Below, piece after piece: positions 27,001 to 39,720 of a stretch of DNA of 64,000 nucleotides (position 1 is the first letter of the stretch; every line of letters starts with the position of its first letter). Source of the stretch: Limanda limanda (taxonomy: Eukaryota > Chordata > Actinopteri > Pleuronectiformes > Pleuronectidae). The notes beneath the pieces are model-generated. The model was not told where the DNA came from. It searched no databases and worked only from the letters and a program-made list of their open reading frames with translations. The stretch is taken from assembly GCF_963576545.1 (NCBI RefSeq), contig NC_083649.1:5321406-5385405 (forward strand). Direction: 5' to 3'. Made by a program: the position numbers and the translations under genes.

Positions 27001-29630
27001 CATGAGAGTGGAGCTGCTGCCGCATCTGGAACAGAACTGACGCTGCACATCTGGACTCTGAACCCGCAGATCTGAATGTGAACTATAAGAAATACAATTT
27101 AACATGTTGCTTTTAATATCCAGCAGGGATTTAATCTAAAAAATATTATTAATTTATTAAGTTTGTAGAATACAAGGCCAATACGATATTAACTCACTGT
27201 ATCAGGTACTGTCTTCATGAGAGGAAAGTGTTGTTATTGACACTAGCTAATTTATTATATCATAGATGACTACACACGCCCACAATGATTAAATATTACT
27301 TAATCTGCACTGATTCTTATCCTGCTCATTTTCACTGCCAGTGATCATAGATTAATGTTTAATTTTGCTTTATTCATTTATTCATTCTGCTTTTATTGTT
27401 TGGTTTCACACAGAAAATTAAAAACTACTTCGTCATGATTCTGAAACACTCATCCGGCCACAAGATGTCACCATTGCTCTGAGGTAGAAGAGAGGGATCA
27501 ACCTCAATCTGAGACACACTGCAGAAACATACAGGAATATTAAATCAACACAATTATCTTTCTCACCTTTAATTGTGCTCTGACCGTAGGTGCCAAAAAC
27601 TGAAAAATCATGTATATTTCATAAAAAACATGTCTTTTTCAGGGCCTGAGTACCAGGTTTGAAGTAAATTCTAGTATAAGGTAATATTAGTATCAGTAGA
27701 AGTGGTATACTACACTGTCTGGTGAATTATTGTGGTTATACTGTTCTGCAGGAAGTAATACGTTGAACAGATGCCGATGAGTATCACAGAGACGTTGGAT
27801 TGTGAACATTTAATAAACAGCTGTTAAATGGAGGTGTTCTAAAGCCTTTCACAGGAAGTTTTTAGCATACATACATTAAATATTACAGACGTGATATAAT
27901 ATTATGCTGCGGGAATATTAAAGGAGTATAAATCTGAGGAGAGCTCATCATACTCATCACAGTTTCCCTCGTTTTTAACATGTACCAGACCTTATCAGGG
28001 GTTGAAATATAGAGTCACTCTCCTCATAATAATGTTACAGTATTAATTTCTAAAACATCTTTTCTAAGTCTGGTTGTTTTGACGCAACGTGCACGTCCTT
28101 TTCAAACCGAGTCACAGATGAGGACGTGCTGCAGATCTATTGTTAACCTTCAGGTCGATGAAAAATAGCTCAGATGCTGCTGAATAACATGTTTCTATAA
28201 AAAGTCTTCATTCTCTTATAATTATTTTTGTTTTTCTATTCTGCAAGAGTCAAGATCAACAACAGCAACAGTCTGAGGTCAAAGTGTTTTCCATGCATTG
28301 ACTCATAGAGTTGTGTACAAGTCAAACTTATGAAAGTTGCTGCATGAATTAATTGACTGTTATTCACAACTCTGTGTTTTACAACCCTAGTTTTTTTTGG
28401 ATGTGAACGACCCTCATCCAATAATGTCCAGTGGCTCAAGGCACTTCTTAAAACTGGGGATAAATCATAAGACGACAATGAAACTGCACGTTTTCAAAAG
28501 TTTTCAAAAGTGAATGAGCTTAAAGTTCATTAAGGGCTGGTATGTGTCAATTATAAGGCCACAAAGAAGATTCATTAAAATAGTTTTGGCGTCCCTGGTG
28601 GTAATATAAACATCATAATGAAAATTGATCTGAAAGAAAATTGCAAGAGTCTGCTACTTAAAAGTAAAGAATGAACAAAGTGAAGCAAAGAAAAACAGAC
28701 TGACTAGAGAAGAATAAGTGATGAATCATTCTTCAAATAATAACCAAATAGAAAAGCCAGACAGTTTAAAGGTTTATTTTAGTGGTTTAAAGATATTTTC
28801 TAATGTCAGTCTGCAAATTTACTTCAGAACCAGAAACGTTGGAGCAAAAAACACAAGAAACAACATTAGAATCACCTGATGAATGTCGTTCAGGTCATGC
28901 ATGTAAATATGAGAAAACTTTCCCTGTGCAAATTAAGCCATTTAGCAAGACAATTTTATTGTAAGCAGCAAATGAAACTCTATATTTTAGAATTCCTATG
29001 TAAAGATGAAATAAAGTTCCTGAAACCATATGTTACATAAAGTGGATATTACAGTTTTATTTACACACCGAGCAGCAGTTGTTAAAGATCCTGTCGGTGC
29101 CAGCGAGTGTTATTCTGATCGAGTTTGTTTGTGCCGGCTCGACTGGAACCGTCTCCACTTTAGAGGCAAGTCGGTGTTTGGGGAAAAGAGGCGTCTGGCA
29201 GACAGTGGAGGCATCTCCCTCTGAGCGCAGACACACAATCAGGATATCTGCAGAGAGGCAACCCTCACGCTGAGCCCCAGATAACCTGCTGCTCATCATC
29301 TCCTCAGTAGGCAGCAACACTGGATGTGGCACTTCAGGAAATGTAATCAAAAAACTGGAGAAAGTTGTCGCAACTGCAGACACCGAGGCTGTTGAACTTT
29401 TTTAAAACGTCGCATATTGGATTATCTGGGAGTGAGAAGCTTCATCTAAATAACTTTATCAGTGTTAAAAATGTTGTGTTATCGTGAGCAACAGAAATGG
29501 AATGGTAATTGTTTCTATATTTTATAGAATATAGAATATTCACAGATGTTAACAACTTTGAATTAACTCGAACTGAAGTCCAATTGGTAGCAGAGAAGTT
29601 GATAAATAAAAAATGTAAAATAAAAAATGA
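27001..29630. other. Intergenic, AT-rich; no gene seen
   Basis: This lies upstream of sc5d. It carries short open frames only, with no splice-supported coding and no named repeat. A GC-rich island with a promoter character was not seen. Confidence 0.4.
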
Positions 29631-29639
29631 CACATTGTT

Positions 29640-30230
29640 TACAAAAACGAGAGAGAAAGAAAAGAGAGAGGACAGAGAGACAGAGAAAAGGAGAGGGAGA
29701 GAGAAAGAGAGGAGATAGAGAGGATAGAAGAGAGAGAGACAAAGAGAGGAAGACAAAGAGAAGGGAGAAAGAGAAAGGGAGAGACAAAGAGAAACAGAGG
29801 GAGAGAAGAGAGAGAAAGACTGAGAAAAAGAGAGATAGAGGGAGGGAAGACAGAGTGAGAGAAAGAAAAGAGAGAGGAGAGAGAAGAGAGAGACAAATAG
29901 AAAAGAGAGAGAGAGAGAATGAAGAGAGGGAGAAATGGGAGAGAGACACGGAAAAGAGAGAGACAGAGAGAAAGAAAAGAGAAGAGCAAGAGAGAGACAT
30001 AGAGAAAAAGAAAGTTGTAGAGAAAGAGAATAGATGAGCGAAAAGAAGAGAGAGAAAGACTGAGAAAAAGAGAAATAGAGAAAGGGAAGAGAGAGGAGAG
30101 AGAAGAGAGGGAGAGATGGGAGAGAGACACATAAAAGAGAGAGACATAGAGAAAAAGAAAGGTGTAGAGAAAGAGAATAGATGAGCGAAAGAGAAGAAAA
30201 AGAGAGGAAAAGAACAGGGAGATTAACACG
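29640..30230. repeat. 590-base polypurine tract (GA-rich)
   Basis: The plus strand is almost pure A and G (GAGAGA, AGAAAG), with a few C and T interruptions. It contains internal duplications. The block with AGAAAGTTGTAGAGAAAGAG, then AATAGATGAGCG, at about 29992-30040 recurs near 30141-30190. A block with GAAAGACTGAGAAAAAGAGA at about 29815 recurs near 30053. The long open frames on both strands are composition artefacts. Confidence 0.9.
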
Positions 30231-30702
30231 GGTCCACTAGTCCTCTCACAGACTCATCAACCAGCTGATGCATCATCTCCTGTTGATCCAGGGACTCGGG
30301 CAGCGTCCCTGTGGTCAAACGCTCCGTCGCCTCGTCGAGCCGCCGTTAGAATCCCTTCACCTCCTCCTCCTCCTCCTCCTCTTCCTCACATGTGAGTCTG
30401 TTCGCTGCTGGAGCTGCGTCTGCTCATAAATAACTAGTCTCATAAACTTTCATGAAATGAGAATTAATTCTGAAATGCAGATCGTGTTGTGTTGCAAACT
30501 TGATTTCCCTCCACGTGGAGACGTTCATGTGGCGAGAGCACGAACTGGAGGCTCATCTTCTGGTTCAGGATACAAAAAAACAAAATTTGGGATTCTGCAA
30601 CTTCAAAGCTGCGTTCAGCTGCGTTAACACAGTGTCCAACAGCGTTAGCCAACAACTCACAAAGACTGAGCTGTACCTCGGCTTCAGAAGTCAGGATCTC
30701 AC

Positions 30703-30780
30703 CTGTTTGTTGGCTGGTTTAGTTTTTTGCAGGATTACACAGAAACTACAAAACCGATTTCCACCAAACCTGGAGGAGTG
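30703..30780 (-). repeat. Dispersed repeat fragment, GGAGGTTATG family (inverted)
   Basis: This reads GGTTTAGTTTTTTGCAGGAT, then AGAAACTACAAAACCGATTT and CCACCAAAC, matching the reverse complement of the family's CGTAATCC and GGAAATCC segment. Confidence 0.45.
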
Positions 30781-32189
30781 AAGCTCCCTGAGCCTATCGT
30801 ACACATGGACTGTTTATAAAGATGGACGATGCCTCGCTACTTCCTTCCACGAAGACAGACTTCTTACACTGGAAGACATCATTCGGAGTCTGAGCCGTGT
30901 CTGAGGTGCCGCCGATAAACAAGCTCGACCAATCACAAGTCAATCAGGACATTTCACCCGATGTTTGCAGCATCAAATATCTCTGAAACCAAATAATAAC
31001 TTTACCTACAATCTTTTAAAACACATGTTGACAAGTCGTCCCCTGAGGAGCCGGAATTAAAATATCTCCCGAACATCAAATATTGACATCCACAGGACCT
31101 GGTGGTTAAAACTAGAATCGTGACATTTCCATGACACACAACAAATACTTGTCATTCTAGAAAATCAAGTGTTATAACAAAAAGTGTTTGAAAGAATCCC
31201 CTCATAGTTTCAGGGTTGTTATTTCTTGTCAGTTTTGCTTCCTGATGACTTCTGCTGTCGTCAAACAGAAACCTTGCCAGCTTGTGTTGCTCGACACGAA
31301 GGAGTCAAGAGCAGAACGTGTTTTGTATTCAAGCAGTTTAAGGTTTTTTTTGGAGATCACCGCTTGCAAGGTGACTGACAATCAAGATGCACGGCGCCTC
31401 CTTCCTGTCTCGCCAGTGATGAATGGTTTGACTTTTTCTGCGTTTCAGGAAAAATAAATAAAACGTCTCGTAACAAAAGTGACTGTGAAGGAAAATGTCG
31501 ACTCGCACAATTTGTAATGGACGTATAAATCTGTCAGCTTGGTAAATCTGGACAAAAACTCGACTCCACTCATTCCATTTAGCAGGTGATTATGGGTTAT
31601 TGATCTCCTCTGTGACCCATCATGGTGACGGCCTGAAGGGATTCTTCTTCCCCACAGACGATGAATAAAAACAATGCTCCTTCTTCCTTCACTGTTTCTT
31701 ACTTCATCACTGTTGAGGTTGCGTCATCGGCCAAAAAGACGCCAACTGCTACTTCCAGTTCAAGGTGAGGAAGGAGGGTAATAAAGAATGAAAAGCTTTT
31801 TACTTGTTGTCAGGAAAGGTGCCTGGGATTTCAGAAATTAAACCAAATGCTTGTTTCAGATAAATCATCCGTGGCGACTGTTTTCACAGCAGAATAAAAG
31901 AGTATTGAACGCTTGCTTTATATTATATCAGGTATCATTTCATAATGAGGTAATTTAAACCTTGTAACGACGAAAGGTTGGTTCATGTAAATAAGCCGTA
32001 GATGGTGTTTCTAAGGTTCTAATGGATGTAAAAGTTAAACTTTGGAGCTCAACGAAAATATGGTCGTAAACATCTAATACTAAGATGTTTCTGCCAATGA
32101 GAGGAGAGACAATCTGTAGCTGATATTGATCGATTTATTAATATGTCACATGATAGGTGACATCATTAAGATGTCACAATGCAGTCGGA

Positions 32190-32475
32190 CAACTAGAGGA
32201 TGAACTCAGTAGAACACAGACCTCCAGCAACAGGCCCTTTATACAGGAATTCAAGCTGCACCAAATTACACACACTCGTAGATCTCAGTCCACTAAAGGT
32301 GCCTAAAAAAGCAAAACACCTTCTATCTAAATGTTAAAGAAAGTAAGAGAAACATCTGGATTGAGCCTCGGATGAGCATCTGCACCAAAATATAATTCCT
32401 TTGATTCTTCCCTGACCACATCCCCTAAGAGTTCCGAGTGCTTACAAATCAACCAACCAACAAATCAAATGGATA
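32190..32475 (+). repeat. Dispersed repeat, GGAGGTTATG family, partial copy
   Basis: This shares CACACACTCGTAGATCTCAG then TCCACTAAA, and the terminal AACCAACCAACAAATC run, with the copy at 19775-20150, in the same order. Confidence 0.55.
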
Positions 32476-34444
32476 TTCAAGGTTTCGCTGCAGACACGAC
32501 TTAAAGATAAAATAAAGATTAAAATTAAATTAAATAAAACTTAAGATCATATGGTAGGAATGAAAAGTCAGAAAATAACGTCATATAGCATCTTAGTGCA
32601 TCAATTTGTGCAACAAATTCGATTTTAGAAATTAAAATCATTACAATTTATTCACATTAAATAATAATTTCAAATGATCACACTGATTAAATCACGTCAT
32701 GATAATGAATAATGAAATGGCGTCAATACAAAATTGAAAAAACAGGTGACGGACATGAAAACTTAAAAATAGTCAGTAGAAGAATTTGCATTTGAAAAAA
32801 CTCACTATTGAACCACAAGTTTCATTAAACAAACCACAACTGGAATCTTAAGGATTGGAACTCCCACAGTTACGTTTATACAAATGTTCACCATTTTCTT
32901 TTCCTCTGAACAAACCAACGAAGAAGAAGAAGAAAGCAGCGACACTGAAACTTTCGCAAACTGCTGATGTAGTTCCACTGAAGGAAACGCCACTCGACGT
33001 GTTTTTTAACAAAGGACACTTCACTTAAGAGCTACACGAGTCCCACAAAGAGGGAGAGGAGCCACCGCGGCAGCACATTAAACCCCTCGTCTCTCTGTGA
33101 TGTGCCGGGTCAGCTCACAACAAAGGTCCCGAGATGAAACAGACTCGTCGCCGTGGCCACCGTCCCACTTTCACACAGCGAAAAGTTGGAGCCTTCTTTT
33201 TTGGTTAGATCTGTAATCACTATCCAATCTGCCTGCAGGAGAAAAAGAAATTTAATTTGACAAGGAGGTAATGAACCCGTGCAGCCATTATCTTATACAA
33301 CCCATTTGAGAGACTGGTTGAGCACTGATGAAAATTCCATTAAACATAGCTGGCTGATTTCTCTATTTTGCTCAGTGGCAGAAAGCCTTTTTTAACCTTG
33401 CCAATTTACTTTGAACTCTCAGAGTTGCCAAGGATCATTATATCAAGGAGCTTCAAACACTCGCCCTTCAATGATTCAAATGCAACAACCTCAGTCTGTG
33501 GGCTAATAACCTCCGTGATGCATACACAAGGCACCTGATTCTGCTCCTCCGACTCGCAACTTTCTTCAGCTCTCAGAACTTTCCACAGAACTTTTTCGGG
33601 GCCAGACTTCACTTTTCTTTACTTTTCCCAGTACACCCCTCCGGCCTCTGAGGATTCTCTCCGCACTGCAGACCATTAATTTATTAAGTGTGACACACAG
33701 ATATGATGACACGCGTCATTTGGCGTCCACGGCAGATGCCCCATAAAGACGAGCGGAGCACAGAAGCCAACGGAGGGAACAAATGGGACCTAATTACTCG
33801 GAACAATTGCTGTTTTTCTGGACTGTTGATGTGAGTCAGCTGTGATGCGTAGGACACATGCTGCGTTCTGATTCCTGCTCTTTTCATCGTCCGGGTACAA
33901 TGTTCTATGATGGATGTCCAGTATTCATGTTTTCCCTATTTTGCCATTCACACACATTCATAGGTTATTCAGCTATTCAAGGACAATTCTGCACTGGGAA
34001 TGGAGAAGTCTTATAGTTTATACACAGTGAGAAAGGACAAACTGACCTTGATCCTCAGCTACAACTGTGCAGCACTGGTTGTGTGGTAACGGCTTATTTA
34101 GGTGAAGTATTCTTATATTCATATTCTGTTCAATAGCTTTAATATGCGTCTATGTTAAAGTCAGTCTTATGTACAGTCACACATCTTCTATGTGCGTTGA
34201 TCGAGTGTGTTGCACAGATACGGTGACGCGTTGTCGTTCACTTCCTCCTCCTACACAACCGAGCAGAATGTGAAACACTTGCCTCTTGTGCATGTTGTCC
34301 CTCAGTGGAGGTTGTGGAGGTTTTTCTCACAATGACACACTCTTCATTTAACCTTCCCTGTGCAGTGTCACCAGCCTGGAGATGAAGATGGACGACACAA
34401 CAGCTCCACAGAAAAACCTCTGGATCGTCCCTGGATACATGGGC

Positions 34445-35267
34445 CAAGTCGAAATATGCATTATATATATATTTTTCTCAAAGACTTTTCTGTTATTTTA
34501 CGTAGTTCTCATTATTTTGATGTATGTCCAAGCCTATGTTTTCACAGTAAGTTTGATCTTCATTTGTACTGTTCCATATTATTTATCAACCAGTGACCGG
34601 TGACTCATGTGCTGCATGACTATTGTTCGTCTTCTGTGGTTTGATATCATAACTCTGTGGAGAGAAAACACTCGTTGATCTGTCACTTCTTTTCTTAAGC
34701 TGTCTTTTCTGAATTGTTGTTTTGTGAAATGTGGATTCTTGACGTTGTGTTTTGATGTTGTGTTTTGTGCTAAACGTTGAGAGTTAAACATAGAGAAAGT
34801 GTTTCACGTAATTCATCGTCCTTAATGAAATGTTTGTCTCTTGTTATTTGTGAAATGATGTGTTTTAAGCAATGTTGTTTTGTGAGGGTTAAAAAAACAT
34901 ATTTCACAAAATGCATAGGTCTTGTTGGGTTTTGTGAAATAACGTATTTTGTGAAATATGTTACGAGTAAAGTCATGTTTTCTTTAAGGTTGTATTTTGT
35001 CATGTGATCGAGTTTTGACCTCTCATGTGCTGGAAAGTATTTAGGTTTTTGCTGTTGCTCCTCCAGACTTAAAGTAAAGTTAAACTTGTTCCAGTCTGAG
35101 GGTGGATGGTTTCAAGTCGAAATATGCATTATATATATTTTTCTCAAAGACTTTTCTGTTATTTTACGTAGTTCTCATTATTTTGATTCATGTCCAAGTC
35201 TATATTTTCACAGTAAGTTTAATCTTCATTAGTACTCCATGTTCCATATTATTTATCAACCACTGAC
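34445..35267. repeat. Composite A-B-A direct repeat
   Basis: Segment A1 (34445-34597) begins CAAGTCGAAATATGCATTAT and recurs as A2 at 35113-35267. Between them is segment B1 (34598-35112), which recurs alone as B2 at 37455-38043. A1 and A2 differ by a few substitutions and short indels. B is rich in the words TTTTGTGAAATG and TTTCACAAAATG. The open frames inside have no recognisable product. Confidence 0.8.
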
Positions 35268-36731
35268 AGTGACAGGGGAATAACAACTTCAGTTTGAACA
35301 ATAAAAAACTCATATACTGAGACAATTAAGAGTCTATTAGAAAACCAGGATTCATTAAGTTCAACTCAAGCACAACTCAGGTGTTTGTGAAGAAGCCTCA
35401 GATCCGACCTCGGCTCCTGGTCCTTGCCGCACGAACGCCCAAATTACGAAATGGTAAAATCTGAAGCCATGTGTGCTCCATTTAATATTTATCAACTCCT
35501 GAACGCACGTCAGTATTTATTTGTTCCGTGCCTCCTTGTATATTCATGACATGAATAATGCCGTGTATGTTAATCAGGTGGCAAGACCAAGAGCAAAGTT
35601 TCAAAGCATCCTTCTGGAAAATCAATCATCTGCACGGCCTCCTTAGCAGCAGCAGCTCCCGAGACGAGATCACAGCTGAGGAGTGCAGCGCCTCCGTCTT
35701 ACATATTGCTGGACTTACCACAGGCGCTGATTAGCAGCCTCCCCCCCCCCCCCCGATAGATGCTTTGTGCTTGATTTTAATGAACTGATTTGCATTAGCG
35801 AGCCCTTCTCCCCTCCCTGTGCTCTTGCCTCGACTTGCTCTCACGCAGTCTGGCAAACCGGGGCAGAGCTCCTCGTGGAGAAAAATAAAAGAAATAAAAA
35901 AATAATATCAGTCAACACATCCATCAGTAAGCAGCCGGCCAGGCGCACACTCCGAGCCAAGACAGAAATATTGACAAAATGTCTGCTAGCCATCTTATTA
36001 TCTTGCCCAGGGTTGCAGTTGGCAAAATAGCACATGCTGGAGGCAGCAATGGCGGTGATGGTGGTGGTGGTGGTGGTGGGGGGGGCGGGTGTGTCGGCGT
36101 GTGTGTCCAGGTTCCACGGGTAGAAGATGAGCGAACGTTTGTGGAGCTCGCGACCCCGACGTCCTGTTGTTGTGCCGCTGAGCTTCCAGGGCGGAGCCAT
36201 CATCTGTGGTGTTAGTGTTTCCTGGCTGCGAGAGAGAAGCTGGAGGCAGAAACCAAACGAGAGCACGTCGGGTAATGAGTGATTCAGGCTCCATGTGTCT
36301 GCTCATGGTTGGTTTTGATGGTAACATGTGGCAACAGGGGCCGGACACCGGTCCCTCAGCTGAGGCTACGTCCAAAAATATAATGAAATGAGTTAAATGT
36401 CCTTTTGAACGAATGGAGAACAGGAGATTCACGTTTTATCTTTAGAATATTCGTTGGTTTGTTAGAACTCTGACCAGGTTGTGGTTCCAACACTTTAGAA
36501 TACTGGATTCATATTGACTTACATTCTGCAGCAGCATTGAATTTGGTCCTTGGCTCACCTCATGTGTTTTAAAATCCAACATTTCATTGTCCCGTTATCA
36601 TTTATTGATTTATTGCAATCATAACTTTTATGGGGTCACTTTGTACTTTGTGTACTTTGATCTGTGAAAGGTTGGGTTGGGTTTCGTTCACACTTTAATC
36701 GATGCAGTATCAGTACCTAGAATTCAGAGTT
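35268..36731. other. Intergenic; poly-C and GGT simple repeats, no gene seen
   Basis: It contains a C run at 35742-35754 and GGT repeats at about 36056-36086. The repeat-poor piece at 35450-35610 (TATTTATTTG, TTCATGACATGAATAATG) has the look of conserved noncoding DNA, but this is untested. Confidence 0.35.
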
Positions 36732-37105
36732 GGTACCCAACGATACTTTTGTTTTTTTACCTTGCTCGCTCTATAATAGCAGAAAATATACTAAATGCGT
36801 AATGAATAAACAGGTACAGGAGGCGGTAAACAATCCGCCATGGACCGAGAGAAAAATGCCAGAGTACAAGCTAACAAGAATATTTTCTCCGGCTATTACT
36901 CATCAAAATGGTGAATTAATTATCAGAAAGAGTAAGAGTCGGTACACAACGGTACTTTTGTTTTTGTACCTTGCTTGAATAAACAGGTACAGTAGGAGGC
37001 CAGTACGCCGAGAGAATAAAATGCCAGAGTTGAAGCTAACAAGAATATTCTCTCTGGCCATAACTCATCCAACTGGTGAATTAATTACCAGAAAGAGTAA
37101 AAGTA
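36732..37105. repeat. Two-copy tandem repeat, about 209 bp period
   Basis: Copy 1 (36732-36940) starts GGTACCCAACGATACTTTTG. Copy 2 (36941-37105) starts GGTACACAACGGTACTTTTG. Both go on to ATGCCAGAGT, AAGCTAACAAGAATATT and TTACCAGAAAGAGTAA-like blocks. Copy 2 lacks about 37 bases near its start. Confidence 0.8.
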
Positions 37106-37454
37106 ACTCGCTATCTTATCCAAAGTTAGGACCAGTCAAAAGGTTTCAGACAGAATTAGCAGTACACACGTATTCTAGTGTATTTGCTGCAGATTAGTTA
37201 AGATAAAACCAGGTTTACAGACACAACCTGATGGGAGAACTTTGCTGTTCGGCGCTGGACTCCGACTTTGTGTCTGCGCTGAACCAATTATCAGCTCGAC
37301 AAGATTCCACCGGTCACACATTAGAGCAACATGATCTGAAGCAGCAGCTCACAGCGACTGGACGTGGCCGAGGTCAATGTCACTGCTGACTCATGTCACA
37401 CTGACTCAGCGCTGGGATGATGTCTCGGCTCTGGACGTCGGCCACACGCTCACA

Positions 37455-38043
37455 CGGTGACTCATGTGCTGCATGACTATTGTTCGTCGTCTGTGGTTTG
37501 ATATCATAACTTTGTGGAGAGAAAACACTCGTTGATCTGTCACTTCTTTTCTTAAGCTGTCTTTTCTGAATTGTTGTTTTGTGAAATGTAGACATTTCTA
37601 GACAGAGTGGGTTTTGATCAACGTTGTTTTGTGTTTTTAAATTTTGTTTAACACGGAGAAACGTTATTTTTGAAAGGTTTTTTGAAATGTAGTGTTTCAT
37701 GTAATTCATCGTCCTTTATGAAATGTTTGTCTCTTGTTATTTTTGAAATGATGTCGTGTTTTAAACAATGTTGTTTTGTGATAATTAAAAAAAACATATT
37801 TCACAAAATGCATAGGTTTTGTGAAATTTGTTGCGTTTGTGAAATAATGTATCTTATGAAATGTGCTATGAGTGAAGTCATATTTTCCTTAAGGTTGTAT
37901 TTTGTCATGTGATCGAGTTTTGACCTCTCAGGGCCACCGTATAAAAACACAACATGTACTGGAATGTATTTAGGTTTTTGCTGCTGCTCCTCCAGACTTA
38001 AAGCAAAGTTAAACTTGTTCCAGTCTGAGGGTGGATGGTTTCA
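37455..38043. repeat. Second copy (B2) of the 34.6 kb repeat unit
   Basis: B2 is a direct copy of 34598-35114. Both start CGGTGACTCATGTGCTGCAT and end GTCTGAGGGTGGATGGTTTC. B2 is longer because of an insert near 37590-37680 and another of about 36 bases near 37930-37965. Confidence 0.8.
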
Positions 38044-38958
38044 GAAGGTCATGATCTCACTGGATTCAGCTGAAGAACATTCAAATCTCACACTTATAAA
38101 TCCCACTTTAACTTGAACTATGGAGGATTTCCACAGTTTCATTCTGAAGGGAATAGAAACAATGTTCCCTCAACATGCAAACATGACAACATGTACCATG
38201 ATGCATGTTGATCTGTCAGTGGAAGCATCTGAAAATACGATTTTGACCTATGACCTATTTGAAAAATGAACGCCGACTTCACGTTGCCTTCCCACGATGA
38301 CCCTGGGTTAGCAGGAAGTGCAGCAGAGATGCCCTTCACACTAAAAGAACTTCCTTAGGCTACAACTGAATGGGCTGCATTATTATTCAGCGCCACTATT
38401 ATAAAATGTTCCCCCTTGTCCTCCTTGACATCTTGCACCTTCCTTTCATCAAGACAGAACCGAGGCAGCGGGAGTCAAGGCAACATCCGAACAATGAAGA
38501 GGTGAAGTGAGCACGGATCCAGGAAGAGCCGAGCGTGGATTCAAAGACGGAAAAGCGTATTTGTAAATCAGCTGCAACGAGTGTTTTGCTGATCCGATCC
38601 ACGATCTGGCTTAATAATTCAAAAGGTGTCAGCTGAGTTCAAAGTTCACTCCCTGGCCGAACGGATAAAGTGTTGGACTAAGAATAAGATTAAAAACAAG
38701 CGTTTTTAAGTATAAACCTTTAGAATAAATAGCCATGAATATAAAAGCCAAACTGAACTTAAACCAGCAAACATGTTCTGATAAAGATAACAAGACAATA
38801 TAAAGCAGTAGAAGATTTAAATAAACAAAAACTGAGCATCATTTTCACTGATATGTTGTATCGAGTCATTGTCAGTTAGCCTGTATCAGACTGAAATATG
38901 TCAATTAATATTAAAAGAGATTGTTGTTTCGTTTCGGCACAAACGCTCATGACCAGAG

Positions 38959-39720
<762 letters not shown>

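Larger units (their letters stand above)
30231..34444. other. Intergenic; dispersed repeat fragments, no gene seen
   Basis: It contains a CTC run at 30358-30382, dispersed-repeat fragments at 30703-30780 (inverted) and 32190-32475, and a piece with CTCGACCAATCAC near 30925 that is shared with plekhb1 intron 4. No exon is supported. Confidence 0.4.

Noticed and set aside
29563..30229. Long Ser/Leu/Phe-rich and Arg/Glu/Lys-rich frames
   Set aside because: They are translations of the polypurine tract on either strand. Such tracts lack stop codons in several frames by composition alone.
34777..35007. 76-codon frame with an 80-codon relative at 37670-37912
   Set aside because: The two are similar only because the DNA is duplicated. 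The products are low-complexity, with frame-altering differences and no start context.
35841..36432. Overlapping 141- and 144-codon frames with poly-His
   Set aside because: They read through a GGT simple repeat and lack similarity or splice sites.
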